Position numbers and translations under genes: made by a program. 64,000 nt of DNA from Hyaloperonospora brassicae (lineage: Eukaryota > Oomycota > Peronosporomycetes > Peronosporales > Peronosporaceae). This document shows, in pieces, positions 35,330 to 46,558 of the stretch (its first letter is position 1; each line of letters starts with the position of its first letter). The stretch is from contig CANTFL010001456.1 in the NCBI GenBank assembly GCA_947650285.1, forward strand, positions 124,001 to 188,000. Direction: 5' to 3'. The notes below the pieces were generated by a model that was given only the letters and a program-made list of their open reading frames with translations, was not told the DNA's origin and searched no databases.

Positions 35330-35820
35330 TCTGCGGCTCGTCCAGTCGTCCGGGGCTTCCATTAATTGCCTTGATTAAGCTTCCAACGCTTCAGTGGCTA
35401 GCGTATATGCTGCCGCGTTGTAGCAGCGTGTAACGTGAAAATACTGGACAAAGTTGAATTGGGCGACTGAATCGTTGTGACGCGATATATCAGCTGAATT
35501 GAGTCTTTCTTGCATACGATCACCCCCATGAATTGCTGGATTGCGAGCCTGTAGTCACACAAAGTAATCAAGTCGGGCACTATGTGTTCTAACGCTGCTT
35601 GTGTACCTCTATTCATCCTGTGTACTCCGCAAGATTTACTGTCGTTGCCGACAGGTAAGCATTCGCAGCAATCCAATAATTTATTCCGACACTTTCCACA
35701 GTATCCACGAGCAACTTTAAAAAACCCGTGTTTCTCTGTCTTCGCGAAGCCATCCAACGACAGAACAAAACCAACAAATCCCGCAAGCACACGCGCGTAG
35801 AGAAGCTCATGATCTAGTCA
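35330..35820 (-). pseudogene. Second RNase H domain of element 2
   Basis: The overlapping frames 35810-35613 and 35790-35398 together read LSLDGFAKTEKHGFF, a Trp/Ala-rich strand, ATTVNLAEYTG, NRGTQAALEHIVPDLITLCD and YRLAIQQFMGVIVCKKDS. These are RNase H blocks; the usual SFDGSA is SLDGFA. A frameshift separates the two frames. Confidence 0.72.
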
Positions 35821-37310
35821 AATACTCGCCGAGTATTTAACAGGTGGGGAAATGTGTCTTAGCGACTCTTCGAGGCCGATTGTCGGTGTGACGGATACTT
35901 GCAACAACGGGGCGAAGTCTACATCGCGTTCACTCACTCGCTTGATCTTTAGATGATACGGAGAGAGTAATACAGCGAAGCTGACGGCTCTTCCGTATAA
36001 CGCCCTGGACTTGAAGAGCCATTGCATCGTCGAGAGTCGAGGATAGACGTAAAAGAATTTCCAGCAAATATAGTATACGTAATCTTCAGCAATTTAAGCA
36101 GCGCTAGCACTTCGCGCTCAGCAGTATGACAATCGATCTCGCTCCCCTTCAAGACTCGACCACAAAACCTAACCGGGTGTAAGATTTTGTCGTGCATTCG
36201 CATCAACGTACTGCTCAACGCCCAGTAATTAGGAAAAGACATCATATGAACGTCGGCTGTGGAGTCAAAATGACTCAGACTTGAGTTTTAACGATAAGTT
36301 GCTGCAGCATAGCGAAGGATGCGCTAGCCGCGCGCCGATTAGGTTTGCTTATGACAAGAATTCTTTTTCGTTGAGTTGGTACAGTACTTCTCCATTCACG
36401 TCGATGTTCTGAATGAACCGGCTGTAATATTAAATCGCTCCGAGAAACGCCTGCATACCTTGTTTTAACGCTGGAAATGGTCACTCAGTAAGTTTAGCCA
36501 GTTTAATCGGGTCAACTGCAACACCCTGCATGGTCACTTTTTGTGATAGGAAGTCTACTTGAGTCTGCACAAATATGCTCTTTGTGAAGCTAATGCTGAT
36601 TCGACACTCCGTGGAGAGCATTAACAACCGGTCGAGCGTCGCTAAATATTCATCAAGCTTTTACCTCCAAAGCGGATATCGTCCACAATCGATCGGCGAC
36701 GGAGCACTGGGACAATTGTCGATTCATAGGGTTCGCCCATGGCAAATATGTTGCTCACCAAGTCATTGACCAAGCGCTGCAACGGATCAGACTAGTCGAG
36801 TGCTCAGTAGTCGGCTTCAATCTTTTTTAACGCCTATACCCTATGTCAAGATCGTTGAGCTCTGTGGTTCCAATTGCACGCTTCCTCGCCGTTTCATCTT
36901 CGCTAAGTTTAATCCTGGTGGCAAAGTCTAACCACCCATTTTTCGGCTGAATATATCCCACAACGCGTTGTCGACGAGTTTTTAATCGATCATAAGAGCA
37001 TTCTTAAGTCCTACCGGCATATGCAACCACTCGAAATGCCCCAGGGAACATACAAGTGCTGACACGTGACGCGCTCGTTCAGCCATCATTACCGCCCTTA
37101 ATTCACTGGACGCATTGAATAAGCAAAACCACTGGTAGTTGTCGACGTCGGTCAACCGATAATCGACGAAGCAATTTCAGTATTCCATGCTAGCCGTGAT
37201 TGCGTTGATGAGCAGATAATATATCTGTAAGTGGAAGCCTACGCTATTTTTCTTCGGGTCAATCACTATGGGCGACGCCTATGGACTCCAGAAAAACAAA
37301 ATTAGTCGTG
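35820..37310 (-). pseudogene. RT palm/thumb and first RNase H of element 2 (left part)
   Basis: RT resumes immediately left of the inserted LTR with a SPWASPIV-like block (about 37265-37300). The thumb block GMQAF/GVSRSDLIL and the RNase H block (WALSSTLMRMHDKILHPVRFCGRVLK, AEREVLALLKLLK; 36245-35949) follow, then YGRAVSFAVLLSPYHLKIKRV (36027-35818). Several stops and frame changes occur between 36500 and 37260. Confidence 0.78.
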
Positions 37311-38330
37311 TGTGGTGAAGAGAAATTTCAAACGGGGAATTCCCTACTATTGACTAGATTATAAGGGGATTGAGCATAAGAAAAGAGACCACGCACACCG
37401 AAGTCGACAAATCAAGGCTAGAATAGAGGACGCTCGACGAGTTAAGGCCCGACGAGCCAAGTCAAGGGACGACTCGACAAGAAAAGTTTCGACGAACCAC
37501 GACATGACGAGATACGAATTAACGAGCCACGAATCGACGAGAAAGCAAGATGATGAACAGTCCATACCAGTGGTTATAAGTATAGGATGACTTGGGGATG
37601 AATATAAACCACTTAAGGGTCCTTTTACAATCAGGAAGAGAATAAGAGATAAAACAATACAGTGCAGAATTTTCGAAGTACAAGACACGCATACACTTAC
37701 GGTCCCTGCGCGGAATAGAATATGCCTGCCGTCGAACGTCGAGAGGCATAGCTTGTAGAGGTATCGACTGAAAGCCTCAAAAGTTAAGGAATGCCCGGGT
37801 TGAGCAGCGCTCGCTACTAGCGAAAGAAATAGTCTCGTCGTCGACGAGGCGGTAAAGATCAGTAACGGGAACCGTTGTGAGTATCATCGACGACCAGCCG
37901 GAGAGCCTCAATAGAAGGCCCTGTTTTCTAATGACTCGTCTAAGTGACGACTGAGAGCCTCGGGAGAAGGCCTCGTTTTCTAACGACTTGTCTGAGTGAC
38001 GAGCCGGCAGGCATCAGCCGAGGGCACCGCAATTCTTCTAGTCGGTCTTATACTGCGCCTGGTGACTTATATAAGCGTGAGAAAGCCGACGTCTACCCAT
38101 TAGCACAGGGTCACAGAATTGAATTACCGGAAACTTGCTGAGCTCAGGCAATCTTGTGGAGAGGAGTGTGAGTAGTTGGAGGTAGTCAGCTAGGTAGGAG
38201 CCACAACTGAACCCAAAGGGGCGAACCGGAAAGGGATTGGACCCGAAGTACAAGCCCAACTGCGCTTACTAGCTCAGCGATTGCTGGGTTGTTACGGTAG
38301 AACTGTATTGCCACAGATCTGACTATATTA
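37311..38330 (+). repeat. Solo LTR (family B) inserted in the RT of element 2
   Basis: It starts TGTGGTGAAGAG at 37311 and is the inverted counterpart of 31177-32145. Its right end is degraded (CTATATTA near 38330 where CTATACCACA is expected). RT coding sequence of element 2 is on both sides: RVPLRNISKFDDLL to the right (38335-38410), the SPWASPIV-like block to the left. No internal element sequence is attached. It carries two 54-base units and a 14-15-base minisatellite near its start. Confidence 0.8.
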
Positions 38331-38334
38331 GGTA

Positions 38335-38770
38335 TCGGATTATCTTGAACCACCCTAATAACAGGTCGTCGAACTTCGATATATTGCGTAGTGGAACCCG
38401 TATGCACCGTTGATCAATGAAGGCATGACCTAGGACGTCGATTCCACACACTACTCCATATTCTGGATATGGTAGAGCGTTACTACTGTAAATTATGATT
38501 CCTTCGTGTTTCTTCAATACTTTAACCAACTTTGGTTGTTGCGCTTCCGTGTGGTCAGTGCATACACAATATCATCGGTGTAATCTCGGTTGTTTGGTGC
38601 TGACTTGGTGAGATCCGGTAAGAATGCGAGGTCTTGAGCATAGTCTACCAGGCTAATGTCTCTCGCGATATGCTCGATATCTGATGTATCGATTGGAGAA
38701 GGTGTCGATGGGTCATCCATACCTGCTGCATCGACCACCTTAAACGCACACAGGAAACAGCTATCTAGGT
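38335..38770 (-). pseudogene. RT N-terminal part of element 2
   Basis: The minus strand reads DISLVDYAQDLAFLPDLTK (38738-38514), then VLKKHEGIIIYSSNALPYPE, YGVVCGIDVLGHAFIDQRC and RVPLRNISKF (38529-38323). This is the connection and fingers start of a Ty3/Gypsy RT, collinear with 51900-52271 of element 3. Confidence 0.8.
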
Positions 38771-39438
38771 CGTCAAACCACTACCGATTCCCGTCTGTCG
38801 TCGTATCACCTCCGTCTCGCGTTTCGTCGAGTCGATCGGCAGGAACCATTCCGGTATCCACTTGACCGTCTGCCGCGCACAACTCGTCGAATTGGGCTTA
38901 ATAGCATGAATCGATACCATCACCATTACCCCCCCCCGTGCATGTTGCTGCGCACAATTTTCCCTCAAAAGTAGTATTTTTCGAGCTTCGCCAGGTGTCC
39001 GTTGCGCCTTCCGATAACGTGTTGATCTTCTATCGTGTGCACGACCTATCTCGGTCGGGGTTTTTTCATCTTCGTTGCACCCTATTGTTAGAATGTCTTC
39101 TCCGTCAGACGCATTTGTCCTGTCATTACAAACTTGATATCCCGTTCAAATATTCCTGTAGGTCGCGTGCAAGCTCGCCGCTCGACATCCGGCGGTTGTG
39201 GATTCAACAATTTCTCAAACTGTTGTTGTTCGTTCATAAACAACAACCCGTCCATCACATTTTAATAATCAAACACCTGCCAGTCGTGATATCTCGTCAC
39301 ATTAATTTCAAACGAAACGGCGTCACATAATAACATTTCGTGTGGTAGCTAGAGCAAGACGGGTTGATGCGCTGAACACGAAGCACTTCTCGTCAAGACG
39401 TTCGTCAGACGTATTCTAGTTGCCGTCCCTTTCCTAAT

Positions 39439-40080
39439 TTATACCACAGTCGGCAAGAGAAAGGGTATTAGACGGATCCATCGATCGTGAGTTGATGTAC
39501 TGGGCTGTTTACATTTCAGCCGGATATCTTCATAAAACAGGCTATCGACATTTAATGAGCTAGCCGGTCCTTCAACGATCTCATCTCCGTATGTGATGTC
39601 GTCGCCTTCCCTTGCCGACCTCAATAGAGGTATAACAATTTCATCGGGAAGTTTAGACGTCGCGTTGAACAAGTCTAGTAAGATGCCGGCTGGTATCACG
39701 AGTCCTGTCCCGAAGATGAGATTCACCCTCGCATGATAAGGCATGATTCAAACTTTTATATTCTTAAGTACTCCCCACCCTAGAGTGATCATCACTGTGT
39801 TTCGTGATGTAGTCACGACCTTTGACTTTCCGGTTCCTTGGACACCAATTTGCTTGTCGTTCATCGTGAGCCGTCGTAATCGTATCTTCTAAGCGAATAA
39901 GTCGCCGAATGAGTCGCTAATGGCCGAAACATTAGCGCCTATATCCAGCAATGTTTTGGTTCGTTCGTCTTTGAAAGTGCCCATGACTAGCGCACTCATC
40001 CGTACACGTCGATCGAACTGACTCGACGACCATCATACCACTCGTTCTTCTGACATCAACTTTGATTCATTCGTCACCCT
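39439..40080 (-). pseudogene. Aspartic protease of element 2
   Basis: The left part reads HARVNLIFGTGLVIPAGILL, then DLFNATSKLPDEIVIPLLRS (39744-39600). To its right a frame near 39890-39980 reads KDERTKTLLDIGANVSAISD, the active-site region with D-I-G where D-T-G is usual. Frameshifts separate the two. It is collinear with the protease of element 3 (50083-50400). Confidence 0.75.
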
Positions 40081-40299
40081 CATCTTAGCACACGGCCGTA
40101 TGTTTGTGTTTATCCTTGTGATTAATCGGCCTTCATTATGATCCAAATCATATTGTTCTATCTATTGTTCCTTACCTCCCTACTCGTCGGGCGTTTGGGT
40201 ATACCCAACGTAGGCAAACACAGAGTTCGCTTCCACTGCTGTTTCAACTGACTGTGGCAGCCCATTGATATCCGACTTAGTCAGAGTCGGCCAGCCTGC

Positions 40300-42100
40300 T
40301 TTTTTAAGTGGCCCGCCGAGTAAGTGTGGTAGAGGTCTCCTGGCATAGTCTATTTATCCACCGAGGGCTTGACGAACTTGGTCAGCTTCTCAAATCGTGC
40401 GCACAGCTCGCACCGACCGACATCATACACCTGTTTTCAGGACTTACACCGTCGTCTGCAAAAATTAGCTTCGTGTCACAGGGCACCGCATGCACCGCAC
40501 GGTCCGTACATCCGACGCTCTCGTGGTTAATATGTGCGTTCTATTCGGTTCACTCTTCCGCACTGACCGTACGTCTTGTCCGACCGTGCTACCAGAGGCA
40601 CGTGGGATCGAGGATGATCTTGACGGCCGACTGGGTTTCGGATTTGATGTACCTCTACTCCTGCTTCCATCTAGTCCGAGTCAGAGTTGGAATATGGTCA
40701 CCTAAATGTTCGTGTGCACTTCCGTCACTCGACGAATCGTACAATTAATTTTGCGGCTCCCTCTGATTTAATCAAGCGCCGCTCGCAGATCTTCCGTGGA
40801 AGCAGATGCAAGGGTGACGTGGCGACTAGTCGTTGAATAGTCATAGTCTCGGTCGTTTTCAAGCCCAACCGACTTTGTCGATCATCACCGTGATTCATTC
40901 GACGGTCATTCCGATGATCAGGTCGGCCACTTTGGCAATCGACGGACCTTGACTCACGTCTCGGTATACTCCGCCAAATACCATCGTCTCTTTCCTTCTG
41001 TCGCTTATCCATTGTCTCATTCTTGTCGTGACTCAGACCGTGTCCGGTATTTACTCAGCCACGCTGTTTCTTTCGCTTGTCGCAGAGCAATAGATGACTG
41101 ATGATTTTCTACACGCGCTGGATATCATCGAGGCGTTGCGGATAGATCAGATCCAGCAGGTCGTCGTCGTCGCAGTATATCAGAAAGTGCTCGACGTGGG
41201 CGGTAGCATCCGCACCTTTCTTTGCCATACTGAATCTGCGCCGTCCATGCATATCCTTTCACTCGCAGTAGAAAATCGTACACGTGATCGGGGCTCACCA
41301 CACTTCTTTTAGTGAAGTGGTCGAACTCGAAGCAGTAAGACTACATGAAAGTTTCGCTGATCAGCTTCCTCTTCCTCTGTGTCTTCTTCGGGAGTTTTTG
41401 ATACCAACTCTTGGCCGCCTTGTCTAGGCATAGAGAAAAGGTTCACCTCTCATCGTGTGGTGATACGTACCCTTCATCTCGTAGGTGAAACGTTTGATCC
41501 ATTGCAAGGCATCGTCCGGACAATATCGCTTTCCCTGCAATCTGGTGATCTTGTTTAATGGCGCTTGTGTGGGTATTTCCATGACGTGTCCACGTTAACT
41601 TTCATCATCACCGTAGCTCAACTGTCTGTTGAGACTATTTGATCGCTTATCGGCCTCTTGATAGTAGTCGTACACGTCTCCATCTTCTTCGTAGTATTCA
41701 TCACCTGTCGTCATCTCCGTCGCTTCTTATTCCCATGGTCGTGGATTCTTTATCATCTGTGGAGTTCGTGGTGGTGTGGCCATGTGGACATCACTTCGGC
41801 ATGGCGTGCCTTCCACACTCGAGAAGACTCCTCGTTTCAGCTCTGGGTTCTTTGGCAGCGGCGAGTTCACCAGCACCGTATCTTCAACTCCTCGCACGCC
41901 TTGCTCATCGAGGAGTGGTGCTGGTCTTTTTTCTTCCACGAGATCCATGTTCGCCTGAGTTCGGCGGTTCAACGGATGAAGGGACGTGTTCCGCCTTTAC
42001 ATCCAACACTTCTTTCAGCTTACGCTTCCACTTCACCAACTCGCTGCCTACCACACGAATCCTAAAGTCCGCAAATACCAACTTCGTGAGCACTATTTCA
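40300..42100 (-). pseudogene. Gag of element 2
   Basis: Near 41622-41420 the minus strand reads NKITRLQGKRYCPDDALQWI and then KRFTYEMKGTYHH, which matches the gag block of element 3 (KFKGRRYRSEQALEWIKTLT). At 40725-41012 there is an Arg/Asp-rich region like 49013-49207 of element 3. It is strongly broken, and no zinc-knuckle is clearly readable. Confidence 0.65.
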
Positions 42101-42714
42101 CACTTGTACTTCATTGATTGTACAAGCAGCACCGTGCTGTCGGCTAGCTGTTGAGAAATTGCATTATCTCATTGCCAATATTCGCCCACGTCGCTCGGTA
42201 GGCTGCCTTTGGCTGCCCTTGGCTTGAGCAGTTGGATCCCATAAATCTTCTACATTCTCTCGGCAAGTCGGCACAGATCCCAAATCGCCAGAGATGTCTC
42301 AATTTTCATCGTTGCCCTAAAAGCTCGTGGGGTGCTCAACTGGGGCTGCAAGTTAACCACACTCTTCTTCTTCGTCGCGCATGTTGGCCTGACGTCTTTT
42401 GATCACACGCGGGTTGTTGAAGTGGCCTATATGCAGCGAAAGTTCTTCCGCTTCATGGCTGAATCCAACGGCATCGTTGTCATCAGCGTGTCCATCCTAC
42501 TCACTATCTTGGTCACTCGCTTCGAAGTCGTCGAAATGAATGGCTCGGTCCACCCTCGCGTTCGCGTAAGTGATGATCAATTTTGACAAGCTCGGCTCAG
42601 CACTCAGAGTCCTTCTGGCTGTCGCAGAGGTCTTGCCCATTGCAATTTTTGGATTGGATGACCAAAATGATCCCTAGTTGTTTGGTACCTGCTAAAACAA
42701 TCGCACACTAAAAA

Positions 42715-42733
42715 ATCCCGGGTCGCGGCACCA
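42715..42733 (-). promoter_or_regulatory. Primer-binding site of element 2
   Basis: On the minus strand the LTR end ACCACA is followed by AC and then TGGTGCCGCGACCCGGGAT. The reverse complement has the form of a tRNA 3' end: T-stem strand, seven-base acceptor strand, discriminator A, CCA. This is a textbook minus-strand primer site. The primer tRNA is unidentified; a GCCGCGA acceptor start would fit some Ser/Leu-type tRNAs. Confidence 0.88.
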
Positions 42734-42744
42734 GTTGTGGTATA

Positions 42745-44701
42745 ATCCCTCTGTTACGAAGTCTTTGTCCCAAATCGAGCAATTTTTTGTTTCACAGTGT
42801 TTGTCCGTTTTGTCAAGGTTAATCTGTATAGGGGTCAAGAAAAATGACATGTATTACTTTGATTTGGTAAAGAGAGAACGTGCGGTATCGTACAAGCTCT
42901 AAGGGTTATCAAGCGACCGGGGCAAATTTTCATGTCGACGAAGAGTGGCATCCTTCGACTTTTGCATCTCATAGGTATTGCAACCATCGTCTTTAAATGC
43001 TGCAGTCATACACGACTGCAGCGAAAGAAATACGTTCTCTAATTTTTCTATCTGCGAATCCATGAAAGCCTTATAGACTGCTTCTACCAATTCGTCGTCG
43101 CTACGAGGTGCCACTTCGTGCAGTTATATCTGGATTGATCGAAATTAGACTAAGTCCAGCACGTTAAAGTCCGGGTCGTTAAGAGGCTGGCACAATGCGC
43201 GTAGGTCGAGGCGCAACTGGCGACCAGCCTCACTCACGAGCAGATCATATTCCTTGACGTGAGGTCGCGCGTTCTCCTGTTGTGAGTAAATAGTTCCGCG
43301 TTGGGTACGATGCAGATAATTGGCGGTGATCGCAGGGATGACGTTGTCCAGCAAGATGCCGACGCACTCCGCTCTCCTCACGGCAGTTAGTCGCTTGAGT
43401 TCAACAGTTCTTATTAGGTGATTTCTGCTATTCCTCTGCGCGAACGTCCGTTATACGAAAGGCCAGATGCCCAACTTTCCATCAAACCAAATACCACTGC
43501 CAGCGTCCTTTCTCGGCCTGGATACAGCTGCTAAAACTTCACCTTACCCGTAAAAATGCTTGTCTTTACATCGTCTAAAAACGTTACACATAAGAACACT
43601 TGGATAAGAACTGCACAATTGTTTAAAATTTTAAACAGACAACGTACATACCGGAGTGGCGCCGGCTCGTTAGGAGATAGGTAAATTCGCTGGGACACTC
43701 TTGTCATGCATAACCATTTCTCATCGAGATATATGACGTCGTACATCGAAAGGTAGAGCAGTGTCGACTCGTCGACAAAACGACTGATGAACTCAGTTTG
43801 TGCGCAATTGTTCTCCATCATCAGCAGGGGCTTGATACGTTAGTCGTGGCCACGATGCCATTGCGCTGGCGCATCCTACAAAGACTATAGGCTGCTACTA
43901 CCGTTACATGTGCCAAAGAGCGCAGTGTGTATCGCTTACGATACGGCGCAGCCTCCATTTTCTTGTGAACTGCATACAAATCAAATATTTTATTCCATTC
44001 TTACCATTAATTTTGGATTAGGAGGTTCGATGAGTGGATCATGGTGTCTCGATCGCGCTTTTATACCCTCATGATTGACTTCACAGAACAAGCACATGTT
44101 AGCGCCACTGACTTAAAATCAGTACGACTAACCTTCATGTTCGCACCCAGACTGAAGGAGCGTACACATTAGATCAGTGCGTTTAAAATATGTGAGATAA
44201 TCGAACGGCGTTAGGGTTTGGTGCTCATATTCGACAATGACAGCACTTCCTACAAGCAGGCAATGATGTTTACTGTTTAAAACAATACATGCAATCATAG
44301 ACATTAAAAAGGAAGCCAAAATTCTAGAGGCAAAGTTGTGTGAAATTGGCCTAAAGAAGCGTCTTGTTTTGGCGTCTATTGCTGCTTATCATAGGCGATT
44401 CAACTTTCTGAGCATAAATAAAGGGTTTTTAAACTTTTTAAGCTTTATTAGAACTGGCTAGCGTGACTATTAGTGAACTGCAGGCTCCGCAATCAGCGTC
44501 GGTGTAAAAGATTCAAACTTGATGGGTTTTAAGGTGCTAATTTCTCGGATTCCAGTTACTAGATATATTGAAGGACAACTCTGACTGAAACAACTTACAA
44601 TAATCTTTATCTTGAGGTGCATTATCCAATCAGGCTACAATAAATTACCGTGTTTTTTGTTATTTTATTGAAAAGAGACAAACATGTTGAAATGGAGGGA
44701 G
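42745..44701 (-). mobile_element. mariner/Tc1-like element inserted at TA in the LTR
   Basis: 1957 bases flanked by TA on both sides (42743-42744 and 44702-44703). The left end ATCCCTCTGTTACG and the reverse complement of the right end CTCCCTCCATTTCA form imperfect terminal inverted repeats of about 50 bases, of the CTCCCTCC type seen in mariner and Stowaway elements. It contains a broken transposase on the minus strand. Confidence 0.85.
42899..44000 (-). pseudogene. mariner/Tc1-like transposase, broken
   Basis: Reading leftwards: PYRKRYTLRSLAH (about 43940), the helix-turn-helix region; MYDVIYLDEKWLCMTRVSQ (43821-43531) with the first catalytic Asp in LDEKW; IYSQQENARPHV (43381-43145), where the second catalytic residue is Glu in place of the usual Asp (QQDNA); DPDFNVLDLV with the third acid; then a C-terminal helix region (43114-42899). 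At least four frame breaks. The element could move only with help from an intact relative. Confidence 0.87.
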
Positions 44702-45785
44702 TAGTAGTTCGTAAAATCTGATCACTCCCAGTCTCAGCACACAAACACAACACTCGCCAAGCTTAGTCGGGTACACGGGCTAGTACGTTAGGATTTATTA
44801 CTACGCGGTCCGACCCTTCCGTTTCAGTTGTGGCTTTCGCTTAACTGATTCCTTACGGGCAATCCACTAGAAGCCTATCTGATCTCAGCAGCTTAAAATC
44901 TCTCCTTCTGTGACTTTACACCAACGGGTACTTGATCGATGATGTACGCGCTTTTTCAGGTCACCGGGCGCAGTATAAGACCGACTAGAAGAATTGCGGT
45001 GCCCTCGGCTGATGCCTGCCGGCTCGTCACTCAGACAAGTCGTTAGAAAACGAGGCCTTCTCCCGAGGCTCTCCGGCTCGTCGCTCAGATAAGTCATTAG
45101 AAAACAGGGCCTTCTATTGAGGCTCTCCGGCTCGTCGTCGATGATACTCACAACGGTTCCCGTTACTGATCTTTACCGCCTCGTCGACGACGAGGCTATT
45201 TCTTTTGCTAGTAGCGAGCGCTGCTCAACCCGGGCATTCCTTGACTTATGGGGCTTTCAGTCGATACCTCTACAAGCTATGCCTCTCGACGTTCGACGGC
45301 AGGCATAATCTAGCCCACGCAGGGATTTACCTTAAGTGTACGCGTGTCTTGGACTTAGAAAATTTAGCACTGTATTGTTTTATCTCTTATTCTCTTCCTG
45401 ATTGTAAAAGGACCCTTAAGTGGTTTATATTCATCCCCAAGTCATCCTATACTTATAACCACTGGGATGAACAATTCATCATCTTGCTTTCTCGTCGATT
45501 CGTGGCTCGTTAATTCGTATCTCGTCATGTCTTGGCTCGTCAAGTCTTACTGAATCATGTCTTAACTAGTTGGATCTTAATTCGTCGAGTCTTCCCTCGT
45601 CGAGTCTTGGCTCATCGAATCGTAACGTATCCGTCTAGTCTAAACTCGTCAGATCTTGAATCGTCGAAGGGTCTCTCGTCGAGTCTTGGCTCGTCGAATC
45701 TTATCTTGTCCAGCCTTAACTCATCCGATATTGACTCGTCGAAGCGTCTCTCGTCGAGTCTTGACTCCTCAGGTCGTATCCAGAG

Positions 45786-46266
45786 ATGATCCAGATTTCT
45801 GGCCAAATAAAATAATAAAGGTGCAGCCTGGGCGGAGTCGGCAGAGACGACGACCGGCACAGAAGGGTCACAAGAAGCCGATCTTGCCGACGTGTCAGGT
45901 CCATCGTCCAAGTTCGACGATTCACCCAGGGCTAAAGTCGGCGGGGAAGACAGCCCCCGGTCGGAAACCGCTCCGTCAACAACTGACTGAGCGGACGAGA
46001 TAAGCGTAGATGACGGCGGAGGATCAGGTCCAAGTCGCACCTCGTGGGTCGTCGACGGTGAGTCGTCGACAGACTAAAAGATGCAACAGAGAACATACCA
46101 CCGAGTAGAGCACAGGTTAACAGCCGCCACGGGAAGGAAGGAGCAAAGCGGCTTGGCTGATCATACCATGGTACAAGGGGACCGGTTCATAATGCCTAAC
46201 AGAAGTGGCGAAGAAGAGAATGGTCGAGACAATCGCGCGTTAGGTTCGTATCGCGACTGGGTCAGT
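45786..46266 (+). mobile_element. Fragment of the 3' internal end of another family B copy
   Basis: It duplicates 59209-59690, the internal sequence just upstream of the 3' LTR of element 3. From 45823 to 46266 I find a single mismatch; the first 46 bases have five. It sits upstream of the LTR that also serves as the 5' LTR of element 3. It includes on the minus strand the start of the antisense ORF (RLGPDPPPSSTLISSAQSV, 46040 downwards). It implies that this LTR was once also the 3' LTR of a neighbouring copy. Confidence 0.8.
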
Positions 46267-46309
46267 TGTGGTGTAGAGAATTTCAGCCCCGGGATATTAG
46301 TTCGGCGAC

Positions 46310-46480
46310 TTAAGGGTCGACGACTCAAGTGTCGGAAAATCGAGCGACAGAGGCACGGTCAGCAAATCGAGTATCGGTGACTTAAGTACCGACGAATTAA
46401 GAGTCGGCGAGTTACTTGTCGGCGACTAAAGTGTCGGTGACTCGGGTGTCGGCGACTAAATTGTCGGCGACTCAAGGGTA
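46310..46480 (+). repeat. 14-15-base minisatellite in LTR U3 (GTCGGCGACTMAA type)
   Basis: About ten degenerate copies of a GTCGGCGACTAAAGT-like unit, upstream of the putative TATA box. The same array is in the 3' LTR at about 59733-59905. The LTRs of element 2 carry a different unit (CTCGTCGAGTCTT type) at the equivalent position. Confidence 0.85.
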
Positions 46481-46525
46481 GAGCAGAATGCGAGAAGATC
46501 GAATGACATATTCGTCACTTTGTTT

Positions 46526-46558
46526 GTATAAAAACTAGGGAAGGACAGAGAGCCATTC
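46526..46558 (+). promoter_or_regulatory. Putative LTR promoter: TATA-like box and CATT initiator
   Basis: GTATAAAAAC at 46526-46535 is followed 17 bases later by GCCATTC (46552-46558), which resembles the oomycete initiator core CATT. The same pair is in the 3' LTR at 59951 and 59978. This would start the genomic RNA. It is inferred from motif and spacing only. Confidence 0.5.

Larger units (their letters stand above)
31177..45785 (-). mobile_element. Ty3/Gypsy element 2 (family B), pol on minus strand, with two insertions
   Basis: The 3' LTR is at 31177-32145. The 5' LTR runs from 42736 to 45785, split by a mariner element. A primer-binding site (42715-42733) sits two bases inside the 5' LTR. 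Between them, reading leftwards, are gag, protease, RT, RNase H, a second RNase H, integrase and a degraded tail, then an opposite-strand coding remnant next to the 3' LTR. A solo LTR of the same family interrupts RT (37311 to about 38330). The outer end of the 5' LTR is lost at the junction with 45786, so no target duplication can be checked. It is non-autonomous: every domain has stops or frameshifts. Confidence 0.85.
42736..45785 (-). repeat. 5' LTR of element 2, split by mariner insertion
   Basis: The first nine bases (TGTGGTATA, 42736-42744) are separated from the rest (44702-45785) by the mariner element. Removing 42745-44701 plus one TA restores the LTR end seen at 60690-60703 in inverted orientation. 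The outer end is truncated near 45785 at a CGTATCCAG microhomology. It contains two 54-base units (45021-45074, 45075-45128) and a long minisatellite of CTCGTCGAGTCTT-like units (about 45485-45775). Confidence 0.85.

Noticed and set aside
31177..38330. A second unit bounded by long inverted repeats
   Set aside because: The right copy is a solo LTR inserted in the RT gene of element 2. RT coding sequence continues on both of its sides.
45485..45775. CRISPR-like array of short regular repeats
   Set aside because: Units are adjacent and degenerate with no unique spacers, and the array sits in an LTR U3 region of a eukaryotic element.
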